Shown piece after piece: positions 36,533 to 46,078 of a stretch of 64,000 bases of DNA. Position 1 is the stretch's first letter, and every line of letters starts with the position of its first letter. Origin of the DNA: an uncultured Alistipes sp. (GTDB lineage Bacteria > Bacteroidota > Bacteroidia > Bacteroidales > Rikenellaceae); assembly GCA_948736885.1 (NCBI GenBank), contig CAPXWY010000005.1, positions 7,032 through 71,031 of the forward strand, in the 5' to 3' direction. Both the position numbers and the translations under genes were made by a program. The notes beneath the pieces are model-generated. The model did not search any database. It was given only the letters and a program-made list of their open reading frames with translations, and had not been told where the DNA came from.

Positions 36533-38548
36533 ATGAAACGTTATCTTCTGCTCTGCCTGCTCCTGGCGCTCGCAGCTCCGCTCCGGGCCCGCGAAATCCA
36601 CCCGCTGAACGAAGGCTGGCGCTTCTTTTTCCGGTCGGAGACGTCGAGCGACAACGCCCGCTACGTGACCCTGCCCCACAGCTGGAACAACGATCCGACC
36701 CTCGAAGGGGTGCTGATCGAAACGTCGGGCAACTACCAGAACGACCTCTATATCCCGGCCGAATGGGCCTCGAAGCGGGTATTCATCCGCTTCTACGGCG
36801 CACAGAACGTGGCCGACCTCTTCGTCAACGGCTACTTCGCCGGCTGCCACCGCGGCGGTGCCACGGCTTTCACCTTCGAGATCACCGACCGCCTGCACTT
36901 CGGCGCCGACAACATCCTGCTGATGCGTGTGAGCAACGCAGCGCGCAACGACGTGCTGCCCACGTCGGCCGACATGAACTTCTACGGCGGACTCTATCGC
37001 GAAGCCGAGCTGATCGTCACCGAGCGCACGGCCGTATCGCCCCTCTACCTGGGCACCGAAGGGGTGCTGGTGCACCAGCGAAGCGCCACCAAGGCCAAGG
37101 CCGAAGGCGAAATCGAAGTGCACCTCACCTCCCTCTCCGACGGCAGCTGCCCGCTGACGCTCACCATCGCGGCGCCCGACGGCCGCACGGTGCTGACCAA
37201 GAATCTCCATGTCAAGGTCGACGGCAAACCGGTGCGGATCGCCTACAACATCGCGTCGCCCGAGCTGTGGCGCCCCGGCCGGCCGGCGCTCTACACCGTG
37301 ACGATAAAAGTCGGCGAGGGCCCGCACAGCGACCGCGTGTCGGTACGCACCGGATTCCGCGAGATCAAGGCCCTACCGAGCGCCCTGCTGCTCAACGGCG
37401 ACAGCATGAAGCTGCACGGCGTGACGCTCTACCACGACAACGCCGTATCGGCCGGCACGCTGACCGCCGCCGACTACCGCACCGACTTGCACGAGATACG
37501 CACGCTGGGAGCCAACGCTCTGCGCTCGGCCGTGATGCCCCATGCGCATGCCCTCTACGACCTCTGCGACGAACAGGGGATGCTGGTGTGGATCGACACT
37601 CCGCTGCGGCAGGCGCCCTTTCTGAGCGACGCGGGCTACTTCGCCACGCCGACCTTCGAACAGAACGGGCTGGAACAGCTGCGCGAGATCGTGGCCCAGA
37701 ACCTCAACCACCCCTCGGTGGTGATGTGGGGCATCTTCTCGCGGATGCGCACCACGGGCGACGACGTGACGCCCTACATCCGGCAGCTGCACCGCGCGGC
37801 CCGCGAACTCGACCCCTCGCGCCCGACGGTGGCGGTGAGCGAGCGCAACGGCGGCATCAACTTCATCACCGATCTGATCGTCTGGCGCAAGGAGGAGGGC
37901 TGGAACAAGGGCCGGCCCGACAATCTGACCGTATGGCTCGACGGACTGCGCAAGGAGTGGTCGCACCTGCGCTCGGCGATCGAATACGGCGGCGAAGGAT
38001 TCCTCGACCACCGCAACTACACCGCTCAGCCGCGCCATGCGGCCGGACGGATGCCCGAAGAACGCCAGGCCCGTTTCCACGAAGAGTACGCCCGCCTGCT
38101 GGAGCACGACTCGCTGCTGTGGGGCATCTGGCTGGAGAACATGTTCGACTACGGCTCGGCCCGCAGGCGCTACGGGATCAACGGATGCGGTCTGGTGACG
38201 CTCGACCGCCGCAGCCGCAAGGATGCCTTCTATCTCTACAAGGCGCTGTGGAACAAACAAGAACCCACGCTGCACATAGCCGACAAACGCACGACGCCGC
38301 GCACCGACTCGAGACAGAGTTTCCGCGTCTACTCGTCGGCCGGCGAACCCGTGCTGACGATCGGCCGCGACACGGTGGCCATGAAGCGCTACGCCCGCTG
38401 CCAGTATCGCTCGGACACGGTGAGTCTGTCGGGCCGCGTGACGGTGAAAGTGAAGGCCGGTGCGCTGAGCGACAGCGTCACCCTGCAGATAAACTGCGCC
38501 TCAAAACCGAAAGGCTATCCGGCCCCTCGGCGAACAACAGGTCGATGA
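36533..38548 (+). CDS. Glycoside hydrolase family 2 protein lacking the acid/base motif
   Basis: 671 residues with a signal peptide (LLALAAPLRA). The GH2 order is: sugar-binding jelly roll (HPLNEGWRFFF, LPHSWNND), immunoglobulin-like domain, then a TIM barrel (LLNGDSMKLHGVTLYHD; PHAHALYDLCDEQG). GH2 enzymes need two glutamates. The nucleophile candidate Glu484 in AIEYGGEG is present. The acid/base motif, normally W-x-x-x-NE after HPSVVMW, reads HPSVVMWGIFSRM, with Ser403-Arg404 replacing Asn-Glu. The protein may be inactive, use another residue or bind sugar only. It is not in a SusC/SusD locus. The 3' end overlaps the convergent WbqC-like gene by 71 bases. Confidence 0.87.
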   Translation: MKRYLLLCLLLALAAPLRAREIHPLNEGWRFFFRSETSSDNARYVTLPHSWNNDPTLEGVLIETSGNYQNDLYIPAEWASKRVFIRFYGAQNVADLFVNGYFAGCHRGGATAFTFEITDRLHFGADNILLMRVSNAARNDVLPTSADMNFYGGLYREAELIVTERTAVSPLYLGTEGVLVHQRSATKAKAEGEIEVHLTSLSDGSCPLTLTIAAPDGRTVLTKNLHVKVDGKPVRIAYNIASPELWRPGRPALYTVTIKVGEGPHSDRVSVRTGFREIKALPSALLLNGDSMKLHGVTLYHDNAVSAGTLTAADYRTDLHEIRTLGANALRSAVMPHAHALYDLCDEQGMLVWIDTPLRQAPFLSDAGYFATPTFEQNGLEQLREIVAQNLNHPSVVMWGIFSRMRTTGDDVTPYIRQLHRAARELDPSRPTVAVSERNGGINFITDLIVWRKEEGWNKGRPDNLTVWLDGLRKEWSHLRSAIEYGGEGFLDHRNYTAQPRHAAGRMPEERQARFHEEYARLLEHDSLLWGIWLENMFDYGSARRRYGINGCGLVTLDRRSRKDAFYLYKALWNKQEPTLHIADKRTTPRTDSRQSFRVYSSAGEPVLTIGRDTVAMKRYARCQYRSDTVSLSGRVTVKVKAGALSDSVTLQINCASKPKGYPAPRRTTGR

Positions 38549-39083
38549 ACGAAAGGCCGGGAGCGAAAGGCTGCCGGTCGGCGAATACTTGCACGTAAGG
38601 CTCGGCGCACCACGCCGGGTCTTGCGCATTTTTGGGGCGCAGGTCGAGATCGCCGGTCCCGGCGGCGACGTAGGTTTCGCTCACGGCGGGCATGGCGACG
38701 CGGGCCAGCGAGCAGAGCGTTTCGAGCAGCTGCAGATTGTAGTCGGCGAGGAACCCGAACGGCCGCCGGTAGAAAGGCTCCAGCTCGGGAGCATAGAAAT
38801 CGAAGTAGGGCGACGCCTTGTAGGCGGCCACCAAAGCTCCCCAATGCTGGTGCTGCCAACGTTTGGAGTAGTCGAGCCGCATGTCGCGCATGGGGCTGCG
38901 CGGCCTGTCGGCACGGACGGCATGGGCCGTCAGCGTCATCGGTCCGTCGGCCGCCAGGATGCAGGCCCGGTTGCGCTCCGAGCGCTTGATGAAATGCTCG
39001 CCGAGGTCGACGACGCAGCCGCCGCGCACCAGTTCGGCGAAATAGCGCACCGAAGGCAGATAGGCACAAGGGAGAAGAATCAT
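38478..39083 (-). CDS. WbqC-like family protein
   Basis: 201 residues matching the WbqC-like family, whose founding member lies in O-antigen loci. The biochemical role is not established. Family-type segments are the N-terminal LLPCAYLPSVRYFAEL, RSERNRACILAADGPMTL and the SPYFDFYAPELEPFY block. The start at 39083 is chosen because it yields this conserved N-terminus. Longer frames start in unrelated sequence. It converges on and overlaps the GH2 gene by 71 bases. 146 bases separate its start from the ispG stop upstream. Confidence 0.8.
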   Translation of the reverse strand: MILLPCAYLPSVRYFAELVRGGCVVDLGEHFIKRSERNRACILAADGPMTLTAHAVRADRPRSPMRDMRLDYSKRWQHQHWGALVAAYKASPYFDFYAPELEPFYRRPFGFLADYNLQLLETLCSLARVAMPAVSETYVAAGTGDLDLRPKNAQDPAWCAEPYVQVFADRQPFAPGLSFIDLLFAEGPDSLSVLRRSLSAG

Positions 39084-39229
39084 TTTGCTAAGAAAAAGGC
39101 GGTAGGTGAAAAGCGAACGGGAAGAACGCGAACGGACGGTCATCCTCCGTCCGAATCACGCTTCGCGGCCCGCAAATATCAGACTGCTCCGAATGTCAGA
39201 CTGCTCCGAAGGACTCCGAAAAACGATTT

Positions 39230-40750
39230 TTATACCGACCGGAAGCTTTCGGTTTTCGGACGGTCCTCCGGCTCCGCCCACTTGCCGTCGGCCTTGATGA
39301 CCTCGACAAGGCGGTCGAGGGCCTCCTGCTGCGGGATGTTGCGGGCGACGATCGTACGGCCCCGGTAGAGCGTGATGCAGCCGGGCGCCGCGCCGACATA
39401 GCCGTAGTCGGCGTCGGCCATCTCGCCGGGCCCGTTGACGATGCAGCCCATGACGCCGATCTTGAGGTTGCTCAGGTGCGACGTGCGGGCCTTGATGGCG
39501 GCCAGCGTCCGCTCGATGTCGTAGAGCGTCCGGCCGCAGGAGGGGCAGGCGATGTATTCGGTGTGGGAGAAGCGCGCGCGGGCTGCCTGCAAGATCATCA
39601 GTTCCACTTCGCGGATGTCGGCCGCGGCGTGACCCGGAGCGTCGATCCAGAGACCGTCGGCCAGACCGTCGAGCACCAGCGGACCCAGATCGGCCGCCGC
39701 CTTGACGGCCAGCGTCTCCAGCGATGCCTCGTCGTAGCGGCGTTTCACCACCACCGGCTCGTCGGGCTGCTCCAGGTTGAGGATCGCGGCCCGCAGTTCG
39801 GCCGTCGGATTGCCCGACAAGGCCTCGATGACGCGGAAACCCTCCATCGGCTCGTCGTGGACGATGGGCACGGCGATGCGGCTGCGGCGCCGGTACTCCG
39901 TGGGTGAATAACGCTCGGGATGGCGCACCTCGAAGCGGCCGGGCCGCTCGGCGAAGTGCGCGGCCAGCAGCTGCGCCACCGGAATCTCGTTTTCGGGAGC
40001 TTCGGTCAGCGAAACACGGATCGTGTCGCCGATGCCGTCGGCCAGCAGAGCCCCGATGCCCACGGCGCTCTTCACGCGCCCTTCCAGCCCGTTGCCGGCC
40101 TCGGTGACCCCCAGATGGACAGGATAGCTCATCCCCTCGGCCTCCATCGCTTCGACCAGCAGGCGGTAGGCCGCCACCATCACGCGCGTGTTGCTCGACT
40201 TCATCGAAACGACCACCCGGTCGAACCGCTCCCGCCGGCAGACGCGCAGGAACTCCATGGCCGAGACGACCATCCCCTGCGGCGTGTCGCCCCACTCGTC
40301 GAAAACGCGCTTGGCCAACGAACCGTGGTTGACCCCGATGCGCAGGGCGACGCCCCGTTCGCGGCATTGCGCGATCAGAGCTTCGAGCTGACCGTGGTCC
40401 GTGCGGTAGTTGCCCGGATTGATGCGCACCTTGTCGACGTATCGGGCGGCGATGGACGCCGCCTCGGGCAGGAAGTGGATGTCGGCGACCAGCGCGGCGT
40501 CGATGCCCTCCTCGCGCACGCGGCGGGCGATGGATTGCAGGTTTTCGGCCTCGCGCCGCCCCTGCGCCGTGAGACGCACGATGCGGCCGCCGGCCGCGGC
40601 GATGCGGGCGATCTGCCCCACGCACGCTTCGGTGTCGTTGGTATCGGTGTTGGTCATCGACTGCACCGCCACCGGATTCGTTCCGCCGATCTTCACGCTG
40701 CCGACGGTGACCTCGTGCGACTCGCGCCGCACAAATTCGTTGAGATTCAT
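39230..40750 (-). CDS. ispG: 4-hydroxy-3-methylbut-2-enyl diphosphate synthase, long form
   Basis: A 506-residue iron-sulfur enzyme of the non-mevalonate isoprenoid pathway. It converts the cyclic MEcPP intermediate to HMBPP. The N-terminal barrel begins NLNEFVRRESHEVTVGSVKIGG. A large insert domain follows, as in plants, Chlamydia and Bacteroidetes. The C-terminal [4Fe-4S] domain has CPSCGRT and GVMGCIVNGPGE. The ATG at 40748-40750 is chosen to match the family N-terminus; the frame upstream overlaps the DUF3108 gene. It lies 74 bases after that gene. Confidence 0.95.
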   Translation of the reverse strand: MNLNEFVRRESHEVTVGSVKIGGTNPVAVQSMTNTDTNDTEACVGQIARIAAAGGRIVRLTAQGRREAENLQSIARRVREEGIDAALVADIHFLPEAASIAARYVDKVRINPGNYRTDHGQLEALIAQCRERGVALRIGVNHGSLAKRVFDEWGDTPQGMVVSAMEFLRVCRRERFDRVVVSMKSSNTRVMVAAYRLLVEAMEAEGMSYPVHLGVTEAGNGLEGRVKSAVGIGALLADGIGDTIRVSLTEAPENEIPVAQLLAAHFAERPGRFEVRHPERYSPTEYRRRSRIAVPIVHDEPMEGFRVIEALSGNPTAELRAAILNLEQPDEPVVVKRRYDEASLETLAVKAAADLGPLVLDGLADGLWIDAPGHAAADIREVELMILQAARARFSHTEYIACPSCGRTLYDIERTLAAIKARTSHLSNLKIGVMGCIVNGPGEMADADYGYVGAAPGCITLYRGRTIVARNIPQQEALDRLVEVIKADGKWAEPEDRPKTESFRSV

Positions 40751-40824
40751 TGGAGTTCGGGATAGTTTTCCGTCCGACCGGCATCCTGCGGCCCCGCACG
40801 GGAGCGGACCGGGTGCCGGACAGG

Positions 40825-41622
40825 TCACTTGATGAGACTGGAGAGCGGATATTTCAGATTCTTGTAACCGGAGATGTAGGCGTTGATCGAGCCGATGCGC
40901 ACGGGCGACTCGATGTAGAGCGGTATTTTGTTGTCATCGTCGGAAATCCAGATGGTGAAGACCGTGCCGTCGGTGAACGAATACCCCTCGGTGGTGCCCA
41001 TCTGGCAGTCGAACTTCAGGGTGTTGAACTTGCCTATGTTGCGTATCTTCTTCACCTCGCGGCCCAAAAACCGATAGCGGATGTTGCGCACCGTATCCTG
41101 CAGCACCATGCGCATCAGGCGGGGTTCGCCCTCCTTGAAATCGCCGCCCTCGGCCGTACGCATGTTGAAAAAGAGCGAAATGGCATCCATGCACTCGGGC
41201 GTGACGGGCATCTCTTTTTCGGAATAGGGGTTCTGACGGCGGCGCCAGCGGGTTTTCACCACGCCGCGCTCCCAATCGTAGTCGTAATAGCTCTGAAACG
41301 TATAGTCGCTCTCGTGGAGGTCGCTCTCGAAATACTCGGTGCGCAGGGTGGCCGGATCGATCCATATCTTGTAGGTGTCCTTCAGATTGTAGAACCACCG
41401 GTAGGTGGGCAGCGTGCGGCCCACGGCCTCGACCAGGTAATATTCGCGGCCGTCGCGCTCGGTTTCGGTCGTCTTCACCTCCACGGCGCCCGCCTCGGTG
41501 TTGGGAAACATCTTGGCGCGGTAGCTGACGCGGTACTCGAGCACCTCGCCCGGATGGTAGAGCTGCGCCGAGAGCGGCAGGGCGGCTGCGAGGGCCAGTA
41601 TGATTGACAAAATCTTTTTCAT
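40825..41622 (-). CDS. DUF3108 domain periplasmic protein
   Basis: 265 residues with a signal peptide (ALAAALPLSAQ) and a body typical of DUF3108 (YHPGEVLEYRVSYRA at the mature start; many Tyr/Arg-rich strands). The function is unknown. The family is often encoded next to cell-envelope or lipid genes in Bacteroidetes. The ATG at 41620-41622 is preferred to an in-frame TTG two codons earlier. recG lies 45 bases upstream on the same strand and ispG follows downstream. Confidence 0.8.
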   Translation of the reverse strand: MKKILSIILALAAALPLSAQLYHPGEVLEYRVSYRAKMFPNTEAGAVEVKTTETERDGREYYLVEAVGRTLPTYRWFYNLKDTYKIWIDPATLRTEYFESDLHESDYTFQSYYDYDWERGVVKTRWRRRQNPYSEKEMPVTPECMDAISLFFNMRTAEGGDFKEGEPRLMRMVLQDTVRNIRYRFLGREVKKIRNIGKFNTLKFDCQMGTTEGYSFTDGTVFTIWISDDDNKIPLYIESPVRIGSINAYISGYKNLKYPLSSLIK

Positions 41623-41667
41623 GGACAATGGATTTCGGATGAATGAACGTTGCGGAAAAAGGCTTTA

Positions 41668-43776
41668 TTACGAAATGCGCGAAAAATCGGTCTCGCGGCG
41701 CCCCGAATAGTTGTGCCGCAGGAGGGCCAGACCGCGGTGTTCGGGCCGCGAAAGGCCGGGGTCGTCGTTCAGCAACGCGATGGCCACTTCGCGCGAAAGG
41801 GTCAGAATCTGCACGTCGGCCGTGGGGTTGGCGATGCGCAGATCGAGCGAAATGCCGCTCTGCAGGGTGCCGTTGACATCGCCGGCACCGCGCAGCTTGA
41901 GGTCGAGTTCGGCCAGGCGGAAACCGTCGTTGGTCTCGCACATGGCTTCGAGGCGCGCACGGCCCTCCTTCGAGAGCTTGACGCCCGACATCAGAATGCA
42001 GTAGGACTGCTCGGCGCCGCGCCCCACGCGGCCGCGCAGCTGGTGGAGCTGCGAAAGCCCGAAACGCTCGGCCGACTCGATGACCATGACCGTGGCGTTG
42101 GGCACGTCGACCCCCACTTCGATGACCGACGTGGCGACCATGATGTGCGCCTCGCCGGCCTTGAACTGGCGCATCGACTCCTCCTTGTCGGCCGGCTTCA
42201 TCTTGCCGTGGCAGATGGTGGTGACGTACTCGGGCAGCGGAAAGTCGCGCGAGATGGAGGCATAGCCGTCCGTGAGGTCCTTGTAGTCCATCGACTCCGA
42301 CTCCTGGATGAGCGGATAGACCACGTAGACCTGGCGCCCTTTCTTGATCTGCTGCTTCATGAAACCGAAGAGCCGCAGGCGGGCCGAATCGGTGTAGTGG
42401 AGCGTGCGGATGGGCTTGCGGCCCGGGGGCAGCTCGTCGATGACCGATACGTCGAGGTCGCCGTAGAGCGTCATGGCCAGCGTGCGCGGAATGGGCGTGG
42501 CGGTCATCACCAGCACATGGGGCGGACGCCGGTTCTTGGTCCAGAGCCGGGCGCGCTGCTCGACGCCGAAGCGATGCTGCTCGTCGATGACCACGAAGCC
42601 GAGGTTGTCGAACTGCACGCGGTCTTCGATCAGCGCATGGGTGCCGATCAGAATCTGCACCTCGCCCGACGCGATGCCCAGAAGCGCCTTGCGCCGCTCG
42701 CGCTGTCGGGACGAACCGGTCAGCACGGCGACCCGCACGCCGAGACCGTCGAGCATCCTGGTGAAGGTGGCGAAATGCTGGCGCGCCAGAATCTCCGTAG
42801 GCGCCATCATGCAGGCCTGGTAACCGTTGTCGACGGCCAGAAGCATCGACATGAGCGCCACGAGGGTCTTGCCGCTGCCCACGTCGCCCTGCAGGAGACG
42901 GTTCATCTGGAAACCGGTGACCGTGTCGTTGCGGATCTCCCTGATGACGCGTTTCTGCGCACCGGTGAGAGGAAACGGAAGTTTCTGCGTGTAGAACGTA
43001 TTGAAGACGCCGCCCACCTTCGGAAAAAGGAAGCCGTCGTTCTTGGCCAGGCGGGCCGAACGCCGCGACTGGACGTTGAGCTGCACACCCAGGAGTTCGT
43101 CGAACTTCAGCCGGTACTGCGCCTTGCGCAGCGCCTCGGCCGACTGGGGAAAATGGATGTTGTAGATCGCCTCGCGCAAGGGCATCAGGCCGTAACGGGC
43201 CCGGAGTTCATCGGGCAGCAGCTCCTCGATATGGTCCCGGGCCAGCTCCCACGCATGGCAGATGATGCGATACATGCCCTTGGTGCCGAGCACGTTGGAT
43301 AGTTTCTCGGTCGAAGGATAGATGCCCTGCATGCCGCTCTCGGGCTTGCGCGAGAGGGCCTGTTCGATGGTCTCCAGCTCGGGATGGGCCATAGACAGTT
43401 CGCCGCGGAAGAACGACGGGCGCCCGAAGACGAGGTATTCGCGGCCCACCTCCACGCGCTTCTCGATCCACTTGATGCCGCGGAACCAGATCAGCTCGGC
43501 CGCTCCCGACGCATCGCGCACATGGACCGAGAAACGCTGCTTGCGCCCCTCGCCGGCATAGGAGACCCCCACGACCCGGGCTCGGAACTGCACCAGGGCC
43601 GGGGCATCCTCGGCGATCTCGGCAATGCGGTAGACCTTCGTACGGTCGATATAGCGCGTGGGATAGTGCCGCAGCACGTCGCCCACGGTGCGGATGTTCA
43701 GCTCCCGGTCGAGGAGCTGCGCCCGCGCCTCGCCCACACCGGGTACGAACTGGATATTGCTCTCCAAGATGTTCAC
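41668..43776 (-). CDS. recG: ATP-dependent DNA helicase RecG
   Basis: A 702-residue branch-migrating helicase that remodels stalled forks and Holliday junctions. A wedge/OB domain (about 60-160) is followed by two helicase lobes. Visible motifs are GDVGSGKT (motif I), VVIDEQHRFGVEQR (motif II), MTATPIPRTLA (motif III) and QLRGRVGRG (motif VI). The start codon appears to be GTG at 43774-43776, since no ATG fits the conserved N-terminus. It precedes the DUF3108 gene on the same strand. Confidence 0.96.
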   Translation of the reverse strand: MNILESNIQFVPGVGEARAQLLDRELNIRTVGDVLRHYPTRYIDRTKVYRIAEIAEDAPALVQFRARVVGVSYAGEGRKQRFSVHVRDASGAAELIWFRGIKWIEKRVEVGREYLVFGRPSFFRGELSMAHPELETIEQALSRKPESGMQGIYPSTEKLSNVLGTKGMYRIICHAWELARDHIEELLPDELRARYGLMPLREAIYNIHFPQSAEALRKAQYRLKFDELLGVQLNVQSRRSARLAKNDGFLFPKVGGVFNTFYTQKLPFPLTGAQKRVIREIRNDTVTGFQMNRLLQGDVGSGKTLVALMSMLLAVDNGYQACMMAPTEILARQHFATFTRMLDGLGVRVAVLTGSSRQRERRKALLGIASGEVQILIGTHALIEDRVQFDNLGFVVIDEQHRFGVEQRARLWTKNRRPPHVLVMTATPIPRTLAMTLYGDLDVSVIDELPPGRKPIRTLHYTDSARLRLFGFMKQQIKKGRQVYVVYPLIQESESMDYKDLTDGYASISRDFPLPEYVTTICHGKMKPADKEESMRQFKAGEAHIMVATSVIEVGVDVPNATVMVIESAERFGLSQLHQLRGRVGRGAEQSYCILMSGVKLSKEGRARLEAMCETNDGFRLAELDLKLRGAGDVNGTLQSGISLDLRIANPTADVQILTLSREVAIALLNDDPGLSRPEHRGLALLRHNYSGRRETDFSRIS

Positions 43777-43838
43777 TGTTCAACCATAGTTTCGTATTGC
43801 GACCCGCAGCCGGCCGCGGATGGGAAAGCCGCAGGCTT

Positions 43839-45341
43839 TTATTCGCGGAAAACGAGCGAACCCTCGGAGTGACGGCGCGGCTTGACGATGTCGTCGGGCA
43901 GGGTCTCGATGCAGAGCGACCGGGTCGTTGCCGCCCGCCCGGACTTGATTTCGGGCTTGTTTCCGCTCTCGATCCACCGCGAAACGATGGAGAAGTAAGC
44001 GTCGTCCTGCGTGGCGAAATCGCCGGGATAGAAGTTGCTGTCGTCGTACGTCACGTCGGGCACGAAGCCGTCGGAATAGTCGCGGAAACCCTTGGCGTTC
44101 TCCGAATAGAAGGTGATGGGCATGAAGGTGTACTTCTCGCCGGCGACGTCATAGTCGACGAAACCCTCCATACCGACATTCTTGCCGTTGGTGCGCGTGC
44201 CGACGAGCCGCACTTCGAGGTCGAAGCCGCGCAATCCGTTGACCAGCAGCTCGCTGGCCGAAGCGGTGTTTTCCGAACAGATCACATAGATACGCTTGAG
44301 CCCCAGCGCCTGCGAAAGTGCATCGGCGATGGGCTGGTAGATACCGCTGCCGTCGGGCACCAACTTGTCGCCGATGCGGTAGACACCCGGCTTGCTCGCA
44401 GCCATACGAGTGGCATTGTAAACCATGCGGCAGTAGGTTTCGCCCTTGTAGGCATCGCCCAGAATGAGCGTGGCGAGCAACGTGCTCGAGCGCACGGAGC
44501 CGCCGCCGTTGTAACGCAGGTCGACGACGAGTTCGTCGACATTGTTGTCGCGGAACGTACGGAAAACCTCCGCCAGCTCCCGGTCGGCCTCCGATTCGAA
44601 GCCCATGTAGAGCAGGTAGCCCACGCGCTTGCCGCCCACCGGGACCACCGTACTGCGATAGATGGCCGGATCGACGAACGTCTCGGCCGAAATCGTCACC
44701 TCGGGCAGGGGCTCCAGACGATCGATGCCGTTTTCGTCCCACGTCACCCGATTGGGCAGCAGACGCACCCCGACCCCATAGTAGAGACGCTCCAGCATGC
44801 TGCGGTAGTTGGATGCCGTCACCTGCTCCCCGTTGACCTCCGTAATGAACATGCCGCGCCGCATGCCGGCGCGCGAAGCCGGCGAATCGGGCGTGACGAC
44901 CTCGACGGCGATGCCGATCGAACCCGACGGAAGCTCCGTGGCCCGCAACATCCACAATCCCGTCTCGGTCACCTCGTCGCCGGCCCGGGACTTGATCTCG
45001 GGCCCCTTGACATAGGAATAGTAGTATTCGCGCCGGCCGTCGGTCCAATGCCCGTCGTCGTAGTTCAGCGCGCGGCCCCGGGCATCCTTGTGCTCCGCAA
45101 CGCCGTCGAGCACCGACTGCAGGAATTTCTCGTAATCGAGGCTGTAATCGGTTTTCATGGTGGTCAGCGGATCGGGCCACAGGTAGTTCTGCAGCATGTA
45201 GGAATACATCCATTTGTTGACCGTGGCATACTTGCCGGCGGGTTTGGACGGAATCTTGCCGCCACCGTCGTCGGAAGTCTTGTCGTCGCCGCAGGCCCCG
45301 AGGACGAGCAGGGCCAGCAAAGTGCCGAGGAGTCGTTTCAT
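43839..45341 (-). CDS. S41 family peptidase, lipoprotein
   Basis: 500 residues with a lipoprotein signal; the lipobox LGAC puts the acylated Cys at 17. A PDZ-like domain (PDSPASRAGMRRGMFITEVNG) precedes the S41 core. The nucleophile is in ENTASASELL and the general-base lysine about 26 residues later in RTNGKNVG. The glutamine four residues after the lysine in CtpA is Met here, as is common in the Bacteroidetes branch. It is probably surface or periplasmic. The ATG at 45339-45341 is used, not the TTG two codons before. It is a separate gene between nth and recG. Confidence 0.88.
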   Translation of the reverse strand: MKRLLGTLLALLVLGACGDDKTSDDGGGKIPSKPAGKYATVNKWMYSYMLQNYLWPDPLTTMKTDYSLDYEKFLQSVLDGVAEHKDARGRALNYDDGHWTDGRREYYYSYVKGPEIKSRAGDEVTETGLWMLRATELPSGSIGIAVEVVTPDSPASRAGMRRGMFITEVNGEQVTASNYRSMLERLYYGVGVRLLPNRVTWDENGIDRLEPLPEVTISAETFVDPAIYRSTVVPVGGKRVGYLLYMGFESEADRELAEVFRTFRDNNVDELVVDLRYNGGGSVRSSTLLATLILGDAYKGETYCRMVYNATRMAASKPGVYRIGDKLVPDGSGIYQPIADALSQALGLKRIYVICSENTASASELLVNGLRGFDLEVRLVGTRTNGKNVGMEGFVDYDVAGEKYTFMPITFYSENAKGFRDYSDGFVPDVTYDDSNFYPGDFATQDDAYFSIVSRWIESGNKPEIKSGRAATTRSLCIETLPDDIVKPRRHSEGSLVFRE

Positions 45342-45406
45342 AATCAACCGTATTTAGGTTCGAACGGACGGGCAGCAGCCCGCAACATCCGTCGAACGAT
45401 ATTAAA

Positions 45407-46078
45407 TCACTTTTTATGGCCCTGGCGGGGTTCCGGGTCCTTGCGGTCCTTCGCATACTTGCGGCACCAGGGTGCGATGCCGCACGAATCGCATTTGGGA
45501 GCGCGTGCCGTACAGACGTAGCGCCCGTGGAGAATGAGCCAGTGGTGCGCCACGGGCAGCAGGCGGCCGGGAATGTTCTTTTCGAGCGTCAGTTCGGTCT
45601 GCAGCGGCGTCCGGGAGCCGGTGGTGAGCCCGATGCGCTCCGAGACGCGGAAGACATGCGTGTCGACCGGCATCACCTCGCGCTGCCACAGCACGGCGCC
45701 CAGCACGTTGGCCGTCTTGCGGCCCACGCCGGGCAGGCGCTGCATCTGTTCGAGGTCGGAGGGCACCTCCCCGCCGAACTCCCCGCACAACATCCGGGCC
45801 ATGCCGGCCAGATTCCGGGCCTTGTTGTTGGGATAGGAGATGCTCCGGATGTAGGGATAGATCTCCTCGGCCGAAGCTGCGGCCATCGCCTCGGGCGTGG
45901 GGAAACGCTCGAAAAGGGCCGGCGTGGTCATGTTGACCCGCTTGTCGGTGCACTGCGCCGAGAGAATGACGGCCACGAGCAGCTGGTAGGGATTCTCGTA
46001 GTGCAGTTCGCTCTCGGCCACGGGCATGTGCTCCGCGAACCAGCCTATGATGCCGTCGTAACGCTGTCTGAGTGTCAT
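45407..46078 (-). CDS. nth: Endonuclease III
   Basis: A 223-residue DNA glycosylase/AP lyase that removes oxidised pyrimidines. The helix-hairpin-helix LPGVGRKTANV carries catalytic Lys121. Asp139 in PVDTHVFRV is present. The [4Fe-4S] ligands Cys189, 196, 199 and 205 have the standard 6-2-5 spacing. The start ATG at 46076-46078 overlaps the GT2 stop codon (ATGA), so translation is coupled to that gene. The longer frame upstream is antisense-like sequence inside the GT2 gene and is not used. Confidence 0.96.
   Translation of the reverse strand: MTLRQRYDGIIGWFAEHMPVAESELHYENPYQLLVAVILSAQCTDKRVNMTTPALFERFPTPEAMAAASAEEIYPYIRSISYPNNKARNLAGMARMLCGEFGGEVPSDLEQMQRLPGVGRKTANVLGAVLWQREVMPVDTHVFRVSERIGLTTGSRTPLQTELTLEKNIPGRLLPVAHHWLILHGRYVCTARAPKCDSCGIAPWCRKYAKDRKDPEPRQGHKK

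Noticed and set aside
43783..43803. A repeat shared with 34083-34096 (AGTTTCGTATTGCG)
   Set aside because: Only 14 bases match and the flanks do not extend the similarity, so chance or common leader composition cannot be excluded.
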